From Bog-473 sp963843365 (GTDB lineage Bacteria > Actinomycetota > Acidimicrobiia > Acidimicrobiales > RAAP-2), in NCBI GenBank assembly GCA_963843365.1, contig CAWJKG010000002.1, forward strand, positions 1,302,001-1,366,000: a stretch of 64,000 bases of DNA, read 5' to 3'. Position numbers and translations under genes: made by a program. Under the pieces are notes generated by a model that worked only from the letters and a program-made list of their open reading frames with translations, had not been told where the DNA came from and searched no databases. Positions 58,290-64,000 of the stretch are shown here, piece after piece. Positions within the stretch are counted from its first letter, which is position 1. Every line of letters begins with the position of its first letter.

Positions 58290-58364
58290 CTAGGCTTCGC
58301 GCAGGCGGCGGGCGGCGAGCACGCCGAGGGCGACCAGCACGGCGAGAATCAGCAGCTTCTTCAT
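58290..58364 (-). CDS. 24-residue single-helix membrane peptide
   Basis: MKKLLILAVLVALGVLAARR plus LREA: a basic N-terminus, one hydrophobic helix and a basic C-terminus, with a TAG stop. It sits 20 bp after the stop of the sigma-factor gene on the same strand and is probably cotranscribed with it. The ribosome binding site is weak. The compact membrane-peptide pattern and lack of an overlapping gene support a real gene. Function unknown. Confidence 0.6.
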   Translation of the reverse strand: MKKLLILAVLVALGVLAARRLREA

Positions 58365-58384
58365 GTCCGAGAGCCTACGCGTCC

Positions 58385-59434
58385 CTAGACGGTGAGCAAA
58401 TCGCGGGCCCCGGTGTCCGAGGACGGGTGACGGAGCTTCGACATGGCTCGGGCCTCGATCTGGCGGATGCGCTCCCGGGTGAGATTGAAGTGCTCCCCCA
58501 CCTCCTCCAGCGTGCGCGGCTCGCCACGGTCCAGTCCGAAGCGCAGGCGCAGGATCTCCCGCTCGCGCTCGTCGAGCGGTGACAGGAGCCGGCCGATCTC
58601 GTCAGGCAACAGCGACACGGCGGCCACCTCGAAGGGCGACTCGGCGGAGCGATCCTCGACCACGTCCCCCAGCTCGGCGTCGCCGTCCTCACGCAACGGC
58701 TCCGACAGCGAGAGCGGCTCGGCCCGGAAGCGCAGGGCCTCGACGAGCTTGTCCTCGGGCATCTCGACCTCGATACCCAGTTCGGCCAAGGTGGCCGGCC
58801 GTCCGAGCTTCAGCTCCAGGCGAGCCTGGGCCTTCTGCACGCGGGCCAACGTGTCGCCGGCATGGACGGGAAGGCGAATGGTCCGGCCCGTGTTGGCGAT
58901 GCCACGGGTGATCGCCTGACGGATCCACCACGTGGCGTAGGTGGAGAACTTGAAACCCTTGCGCCAGTCGAACTTCTCGACCGCGTGCATGAGCCCGAGG
59001 TTGCCCTCCTGAATGAGGTCCAACAGCGGCAGACCGGACGCCTGGTACTTCTTGGCGATCGACACGACGAGACGCAGGTTCGACTGCACGAAGGTCTGCT
59101 GGGCCTGCTCGCCCTCCATGACCGAGCGCCGAAGCTCCCGCTTCTTCGCCGTGGTCAGCCCCTTGGGCGCCTTGGCCACCTCGGCCTCGGCCTCACGGCC
59201 GGCCTCGATGGCCTGGGCCAGCCGGACCTCGTCGTCCTTGGTCAGCAGCGGGTACTGACCGATATCTGTGAGGTAGAGGCGGACGAGATCCTCGTCGTCG
59301 CGCTCGAATTCGTTCCTTGGCCAAAATCTTCGCCAAACCTTCCGTCCCATGACCACGGCAGGGGAACCTGGCCGGGCTGTCGCGCTCGCTGAAAACGCAG
59401 CCGCCGACCGTTTCGGGCGTACGTTGGCTGCCAA
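58385..59434 (-). CDS. RNA polymerase sigma factor, RpoD/SigB-like (group 1/2)
   Basis: A 349-residue sigma-70 protein. Region 1.2 is DLVRLYLTDIGQYPLLT (about residue 49). Region 2 has NLRLVVSIAKKYQASGLPLLDLIQEGNLGLMHAVEKFDWRKG and FSTYATWWIRQAITRGI. Region 3 starts IRLPVHAGDTLARV. Region 4 has LEEVGEHFNLTRERIRQIEARAMSKLRHP (about 310-340). The acidic/basic N-terminal extension is short, so it resembles SigB more than a full primary factor; a second, longer RpoD may exist elsewhere. The start is unclear: TTG 59434 or ATG 59350. Confidence 0.92.
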   Translation of the reverse strand: MAANVRPKRSAAAFSASATARPGSPAVVMGRKVWRRFWPRNEFERDDEDLVRLYLTDIGQYPLLTKDDEVRLAQAIEAGREAEAEVAKAPKGLTTAKKRELRRSVMEGEQAQQTFVQSNLRLVVSIAKKYQASGLPLLDLIQEGNLGLMHAVEKFDWRKGFKFSTYATWWIRQAITRGIANTGRTIRLPVHAGDTLARVQKAQARLELKLGRPATLAELGIEVEMPEDKLVEALRFRAEPLSLSEPLREDGDAELGDVVEDRSAESPFEVAAVSLLPDEIGRLLSPLDEREREILRLRFGLDRGEPRTLEEVGEHFNLTRERIRQIEARAMSKLRHPSSDTGARDLLTV

Positions 59435-59530
59435 GACAGTGTAATGGCGTTGTCAAGATGCGGGGACAGCAGGGCAAATGCGGATCCGCCCATCCCCGTT
59501 GGATCGGGTGGCCGGGCGCGGCGCCCCTCG

Positions 59531-60028
59531 TCAGCCGGTTGGCGTGCCCTCCACGAGCGCGGCGCCATCCCCGACCTCAGCCGCCAGGTCCCTCAGTGCG
59601 TCCGCCAGGACCTCGAGGACCGGAGCCTCACTCACGGGGTTGGGCGACCGCAGATGGGCCGCGTAGGCGTCCCGCAGGAGGGGAAGCACGGTCCCGACGA
59701 GCGCCGCCAGATCGGGGGCGGCGTCGAGGGCCTGGAGCGCATGGTGCAGCCCGCCAGGAGTCGGCTGCACCAGCGCGGCACGGTCGACGCCCGCCCGCAC
59801 CGGGAGCCGCTCGGCCCAGCGGGCGGCCAGCAGGCCGTGGCGCCGGGAGACCGCGGCGCACCACACCCGCGCTTCGGGGGGGAGGGCGCCGGCCGCACCA
59901 GCGCCGGCGCCCGTCGCCCAGGAGCCGGTGCACTCGAAGATCCGCTTCTCCGCCCAGCAGTACGCACCCACCATGCGGGCCAACTCGTCGATGCTCCGCC
60001 AGTGCGTCGCATCCGCCGCCTCAACCAC
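59531..60028 (-). CDS. Hypothetical helical protein downstream of nadE
   Basis: A 165-residue mostly helical protein that I do not recognise. Seen: SIDELARMVGAYCWAEKRIFECTGSWAT near the N-terminus, VWCAAVSRRHGLLAARWAERLPV near residue 55, and a Leu/Ala-rich C-terminal half. The Glu and RRHG placement recalls ferritin-like four-helix proteins, but no full metal motif is present. GTG 60028 overlaps the nadE stop by 8 bp, so it is translated with nadE. Confidence 0.6.
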   Translation of the reverse strand: MVEAADATHWRSIDELARMVGAYCWAEKRIFECTGSWATGAGAGAAGALPPEARVWCAAVSRRHGLLAARWAERLPVRAGVDRAALVQPTPGGLHHALQALDAAPDLAALVGTVLPLLRDAYAAHLRSPNPVSEAPVLEVLADALRDLAAEVGDGAALVEGTPTG

Positions 60029-61760
60029 CGCCGGACTCCTCGAGGGCCGAGGACAGGTAGCGGTTCGTGATGGGCATGCGCCGGTCCTTGCCGAAAGCCT
60101 TGGTCGTGATCCGCACGCCCGGGGGCATCTGCCGCCGCTTGTACTCGGCGCCGTCGACGAGGCGCACCACCCGGTCGACCACGGCGGGATCGAATCCCTC
60201 GGCCACGAGGTCCGCTGCGGTGCGGTCGCCCTCCACGTAGCCCTGCAGCACTGGATCGAGCTCCTCGTAGGGCGGGAGCGACTGATCGTCGCGCTGGTCG
60301 GGACGCAGCTCGGCCGAAGGGGGCTTGTCCAGCACGCTGTCGGGGATCGGCCCCGGCAGCCCCTCGAGCACGGCCTGGGTGTTGCGATAGCGGCACAGTT
60401 CGTACACGAGGGTCTTGGGGACATCCTTGATCACCGCGAAGCCTCCGGCGGAGTCCCCGTAGAGCGTGGAGTACCCGGTCGCCATCTCGCTCTTGTTGCC
60501 CGTGGTGAGGACGATCCATCCCTTGGCGTTCGACACCGCCATGAGCAGCACGCCGCGCAGGCGCGACTGCAGGTTTTCGTCGGTCAGCCCGAAGGGCTCG
60601 CGCCCGAGCAGTGGCGCCAGCATGGAGGCGAAGGCAACGTGGGCCTCCTCGATGGCCACCGTCTTGAGATCGATGCCGAGTCGCTCGGCCAGTGCACTGG
60701 CGTCGTCGCGCGAGCCCTCACTGGAATAGCGCGATGGCATGGAGATGCCGTGCACCCGCGACGCGCCCAGTGCGTCCACCGCGATGGCCGCGACCAGAGA
60801 GGAGTCGATCCCGCCCGACAAGCCGATCACGGCCTCGGAGAACCCGTTCTTGCGGAGATAGTCGCGCGTCCCGAGGACGAGCGCGGCGTACACCTCCGCC
60901 TTGTCGCTCAGGGGGGGCCGAGGTGTCGCCGACGCCAGCGGCGGGCGGTGGGCTCGCCGGGCTTCCGTCGCCACCAGGCGGGGCAGGAGCTCGCTGACCG
61001 CTCGGGGTGGATGCGCGCCGACCGACAGATCGACGACGACGAGGTCCTCGGCGAACTGCGCACCCGATCCGAGCAAGGTCCCGTCCGGCCCCACAATGAG
61101 GGAGTCGCCGTCGAAGACCAGTTCGTCCTGACCGCCCACCTGGTTGACGTAGGCAATGGCGCACCCCGCTTCGGCCACACGGCCGGAAAGCATGGCGAGG
61201 CGCTCGTTCCGTCGGCCCCGGTTGTACGGGGATGCGTTCAAATTCACCACGACGTCGGCGCCGGCGCGGCCCTCCTGGGCGACAGGGCCGTCGTCGAACC
61301 ACACGTCCTCACAGATGGAGACGCCGACCCAAGCGCCGGCCACCCCGAACAGTGCCGGCGGTTCGTCGCTCGGCACGAACCAGCGCTGCTCATCGAAGAC
61401 GCCGTAGTTCGGCAGGAAGCGCTTGCGGTAGACGCCGATGACCCGCCCCTCGGCACAGACGGCGGCCGCGTTGGCGAGGCCGACCCCGCCCGGTGCGGCC
61501 CCCACGAATCCGACCACCACGGCGCAGTGGCCGGTGGCGGCGGCGACCTTTTCGAGCGCCCGCACGTTGTCCGCCACGAATCCGGGCTTCAGGAGGAGGT
61601 CCTCGGGGGGGTACCCGGGGATGGCGAGTTCGGGCACGACACAGATGTCGGCCCCGGCCGCCTCGGACTTCGCCAGGGCCCCGAGTATCCGCTCGACGTT
61701 GCCAGAGAGGTCACCCACGACGGTGTTGAGCTGCGCGGCGGCCAGGCGCAGATGGGGCAT
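60021..61760 (-). CDS. nadE: Glutamine-dependent NAD+ synthetase
   Basis: Amidates nicotinic-acid adenine dinucleotide to NAD+ using glutamine; 579 residues in two domains. The N-terminal nitrilase-type amidase has Glu (VVPELAIPGYPPEDLL near residue 42), Lys (YRKRFLPNYGVFDE near 113) and Cys (GVSICEDVWF near 148). The C-terminal synthetase has the PP-loop GLSGGIDSSLVA near residue 313 and TTGNKSEMATGYSTLYGD near 415. TAATCT stands 6 nt before ATG 61760. The usual length of this two-domain type is 540-680. Confidence 0.96.
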   Translation of the reverse strand: MPHLRLAAAQLNTVVGDLSGNVERILGALAKSEAAGADICVVPELAIPGYPPEDLLLKPGFVADNVRALEKVAAATGHCAVVVGFVGAAPGGVGLANAAAVCAEGRVIGVYRKRFLPNYGVFDEQRWFVPSDEPPALFGVAGAWVGVSICEDVWFDDGPVAQEGRAGADVVVNLNASPYNRGRRNERLAMLSGRVAEAGCAIAYVNQVGGQDELVFDGDSLIVGPDGTLLGSGAQFAEDLVVVDLSVGAHPPRAVSELLPRLVATEARRAHRPPLASATPRPPLSDKAEVYAALVLGTRDYLRKNGFSEAVIGLSGGIDSSLVAAIAVDALGASRVHGISMPSRYSSEGSRDDASALAERLGIDLKTVAIEEAHVAFASMLAPLLGREPFGLTDENLQSRLRGVLLMAVSNAKGWIVLTTGNKSEMATGYSTLYGDSAGGFAVIKDVPKTLVYELCRYRNTQAVLEGLPGPIPDSVLDKPPSAELRPDQRDDQSLPPYEELDPVLQGYVEGDRTAADLVAEGFDPAVVDRVVRLVDGAEYKRRQMPPGVRITTKAFGKDRRMPITNRYLSSALEESGGG

Positions 61761-61854
61761 CGGTCCAGATTACCGGCGCACCCCGCCTCTCCCGCTGGTC
61801 CCGCGAGCCGGCCACCTGGAAGAGCCGTGGTTCCGGGCATGCGAAGCTGGTGCG

Positions 61855-63189
61855 GTGCAAAGCCAGCGGGATTACGTGCTCCGGACCGCCGAGGAGCGGG
61901 GTATCCGATTCGTCCAGTTGTGGTTCACCGACGTCTTGGGAACCCCCAAAGGGTTCAACATCACCTCCGCCGAACTGGAGAACGCGCTCGACGAGGGGAT
62001 GACCTTCGACGGATCGGCCATCGACGGATTCAGCCGCGTGCAGGAGGCCGACGTCCTGGCCCGCCCCGATCCGACCACCTTTCAACTCCTGCCCTGGCAC
62101 CACGACGACGCGCAGGTGGCACGCGTCTTCTGCGACATCGCCAACCTCAACGGGTCCCCCTTCGAGGGCGACCCCCGTTACGCCCTGCGCCGGACGCTCG
62201 AGCGCGCCCGGGCAGCCGGCTACACCTTCTTCTCGTCGCCCGAGGTCGAGTACTTCTACTTCGACGACGCCGATCCGGAGCGGGGCCCGGTCACCCTGGA
62301 CGCCGGCTCCTACTTCGATCTCTCGGTGGCCGACCTGACCAGCGACCTTCGCCGCCGCTCCGTGCTGATGCTCGAGGAGATGGGTATCCCGGTCGAGCAC
62401 ACCCAGCACGAGGACGCACGCAGCCAGCACGAGATCGACTTGCGCTACACGGACGCGCTGACCATGGCCGACACCGTCATGACCACCCGCATGGTGATCA
62501 AGGAGATGGCACGCCAGGAAGGTGTGTTCGCCTCCTTCATGCCCAAGCCCTTGGCGGGCGTGCAGGGCTCGGGCATGCACACCCACATCTCTCTCTGGGA
62601 GGGAGAGCGCAACGCGTTCGTCGACGAGACGGACGAGTACGGGCTCTCGGAGGTGGCGCGCCACTTCATCGCGGGGCTGCTGCACCACGCCCGCGAGATC
62701 ACCGCGGTCACCAACCAGTGGGTGAACTCCTACAAGCGTCTCATCGGTGGCTACGAAGCGCCGGTCCACGTGAGCTGGGCGCGCAACAACCGCTCGGCTC
62801 TCGTGCGCGTACCCGTGGTGAAGATGGGAAAGCCCGAATCAACCCGGCTCGAGTACCGAGCGCCTGACAGTGCCTGCAACCCGTACCTGGCGTTCGCCGT
62901 GATCCTGGCGGCCGGGTTGCGCGGGCTCACGGAGGACTATCCGCTCCCGCCCGAAGCCGACGACAATTTGTTCACCCTCACTCCCAAGGAGCTGGCGAAG
63001 AAGGGGATAGAGCGGCTGCCCTCGAGCCTGCACGACGCCGTCAACGAAATGGAGGGCTCCGAGCTCCTGGCCGACACGCTCGGGGACCACGTCTTCGAGT
63101 GGTTCATCCGCAACAAGCGGGAGGAATGGGACGCCTACCAGGCCCAGGTCACCCAATTCGAGCTGGATCGTTACCTGCCGCTTCTCTGA
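61855..63189 (+). CDS. glnA: Type I glutamine synthetase, GlnA2-like
   Basis: Makes glutamine from glutamate, ammonia and ATP. 444 residues with DGSAIDGFSRVQEADVLARPD near residue 58, the metal-site segment SSPEVEYFYF, the ATP loop KPLAGVQGSGMHTHISLW near 235, the glutamate loop NSYKRLIGGYEAPV near 295, and RLEYRAPDSACNPYLA near 340. The length and lack of the 25-residue insertion and adenylylation Tyr loop match the I-alpha/GlnA2 group. The start is GTG 61855, preceded by GAAGCT and 6 nt, again leaderless-like. A GlnR-like regulator follows 12 bp later. Confidence 0.94.
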   Translation: MQSQRDYVLRTAEERGIRFVQLWFTDVLGTPKGFNITSAELENALDEGMTFDGSAIDGFSRVQEADVLARPDPTTFQLLPWHHDDAQVARVFCDIANLNGSPFEGDPRYALRRTLERARAAGYTFFSSPEVEYFYFDDADPERGPVTLDAGSYFDLSVADLTSDLRRRSVLMLEEMGIPVEHTQHEDARSQHEIDLRYTDALTMADTVMTTRMVIKEMARQEGVFASFMPKPLAGVQGSGMHTHISLWEGERNAFVDETDEYGLSEVARHFIAGLLHHAREITAVTNQWVNSYKRLIGGYEAPVHVSWARNNRSALVRVPVVKMGKPESTRLEYRAPDSACNPYLAFAVILAAGLRGLTEDYPLPPEADDNLFTLTPKELAKKGIERLPSSLHDAVNEMEGSELLADTLGDHVFEWFIRNKREEWDAYQAQVTQFELDRYLPLL

Positions 63190-63201
63190 GGCCGACTGAC
63201 G

Positions 63202-64000
63202 ATGGACCCCCTGCTCTGCTTTCCCACCGACCTGCCCGCCGAGGTGACGCTGGCGCTGCAGACCGCGGGCCTCGGACATCAGAGCGTGACCGGGCCGGAC
63301 GACGGTGGCTGCCTCGGGCCCTGACGGCCGCATTACGGGCTACGCCGGTGCGCTCGTCGTCACCAGCGACGACATGCCGGCGGCCATCGCCTTCTGCCGG
63401 CACGTACGCCTCCGCGAGGTCCCGATGACCCCGCTCCTCCTCGCCATCGGAGTCGACCAGGTCGGCGAGCTGCTGCTCCGCGACGACCTCTACGACGACT
63501 TCTGCGTCCTGCCCGCCCGACCCGACGAGCTGGTGGCACGGCTGCAGCACCTCTTCTGGCGGACCGGCCAGAGCATGCGGCCCGACATCATTGAGTACGG
63601 GCCGCTCATGCTGAACCTCGAGACCTACCAGGCCGCCGTGGCCGGACGCGTCCTCGACCTGACCTACATGGAGTACGAACTGCTGCGCTTCCTGGCCGGG
63701 CACCCGGCCAAGGTCTTCACCCGTGAGACGCTGCTGAGCCGTGTGTGGGGCTACGAGTACTACGGCGGGGCGCGCACCGTGGACGTGCACATCCGGCGCC
63801 TGCGGGCCAAGCTCGGCGAGGAGCACGCACACCTGATTCAGACCGTGCGTTCGGTCGGCTACCGCTTCGGGCAGGTCGCCTGGCACCCGGGGGTGGCCCC
63901 GCGCAACGGGGGCGCGACGCGTCGCCGTCCCCCTCGGTTCAGACGACGGGCACGTAGGCCCAGGCTTCGACCTCGATCCGGGCACCGATCGGCAGGGCCG
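63202..64000 (+). CDS. GlnR-like winged-helix response regulator, frameshifted and 3'-open
   Basis: Probably an OmpR-family orphan regulator of nitrogen genes. The first 34 codons (MDPLLCFPTDLPAEVTLALQ and on) run to a stop at 63321-63323 unless the frame moves +1 near 63300. It then continues as DGRITGYAGALVVTSDDMPA, an atypical receiver that does not keep the full phosphorylation pocket, and a winged helix (RVLDLTYMEYELLRFLAGHP, TLLSRVWGYEYYGG, RTVDVHIRRLRAKLG, IQTVRSVGYRF). That part closely resembles Streptomyces and mycobacterial GlnR. No stop occurs in this frame before the window end, so a second shift near 63900 is likely. Adjacency to glnA supports the role. Confidence 0.68.
63939..64000 (-). 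CDS. C-terminus of a probable RidA-family protein, 5' cut by the window edge
   Basis: The last 19-20 codons before a TGA at 63939-63941 read LPIGARIEVEAWAYVPVV. The pattern of a small-residue turn followed by an alternating hydrophobic strand with Glu is the usual end of RidA/YjgF imine deaminases. It converges on the GlnR-like gene. Too little is present for certainty. Confidence 0.4.
   Translation of the reverse strand, partial: ALPIGARIEVEAWAYVPVV

Noticed and set aside
59435..59465. TTGACA and TACACT upstream of the sigma gene as a promoter
   Set aside because: The two hexamers are only 7 nt apart, which is too close to act as a -35/-10 pair.
59928..62867. 979-codon plus-strand frame across nadE and glnA
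   Set aside because: Antisense to nadE and out of frame with glnA; both real genes have full catalytic motifs.

Overview
The window is high-GC DNA (roughly 70 percent by eye), dense in coding sequence and rich in GTG starts and 4-base stop/start overlaps. Gene order and protein content point to Actinomycetota, most likely class Acidimicrobiia. The reasons are the DUF2342-tilS-hpt-folE-folP order, a SigR/RsrA-type pair, CeoB/CeoC-type TrkA genes divergent from an Rv2690c-like permease, a MurL/MurD2 pair, and secreted proteins with 42-residue YWLVASDGGIF repeats. This taxonomy is inferred from recalled families, not from a search.

Layout. 1-3.9 kb (minus): folate genes, a TilS-Hpt fusion and a DUF2342 metalloprotease-like gene. 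3.9-4.8 kb: ECF sigma factor and zinc anti-sigma factor, divergent from a CYP142-like P450 and an SDR (4.85-6.9 kb). 6.9-10 kb: zinc ABC importer ending in its probable Zur regulator, with a palindromic operator at the start. 10-11.4 kb: MaoC hydratase divergent from a MerR regulator. 11.4-14.9 kb: pgeF-murL-murD2, the alternative route to D-Glu in peptidoglycan precursors. 14.9-21.8 kb: a diiron-oxygenase-like protein, a membrane protein, a CGNR zinc-finger protein, a TetR regulator and two divergent MFS exporters flanking a 52-bp palindrome. 21.8-25.6 kb: a twin-cyclase/ATPase/TPR gene broken by about 11 frameshifts. 25.6-39.2 kb: a secreted-protein island (a giant pentapeptide/C25-peptidase/Ig-repeat protein of about 2,950 residues, a GH43-like protein and a Cys-rich propeller-like protein). 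39.4-46.1 kb: DMT transporter, tRNA-Thr, two cyclic-nucleotide-binding (CNB) proteins, a SARP/BTAD ATPase regulator, and an ABC exporter whose ATPase carries its own CNB domain. 46.2-64 kb: housekeeping genes (holB, tmk, topA, H+-pyrophosphatase, K+ uptake genes, HAD phosphatase, principal-like sigma factor, nadE, glnA and a GlnR-like regulator).

How the parts relate. The clearest regulatory logic is zinc (Zur box over the znuA promoter), the TetR-controlled exporter pair, and the MerR/MaoC divergon with a 19-bp-spaced promoter. Many operon-leading genes have a TAnnnT -10 element 6-8 nt before the start codon and no Shine-Dalgarno sequence, which predicts leaderless mRNAs. At least 16 apparent single-base frameshifts occur, about 13 of them of the +1 type and 11 in one gene, so some broken genes may reflect sequence quality.

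The least ordinary items are the cyclic-nucleotide locus at 40.7-46.1 kb, the giant secreted protein, and the permease fused to an OB-fold domain. I saw no CRISPR array, integrase, transposase or rRNA.
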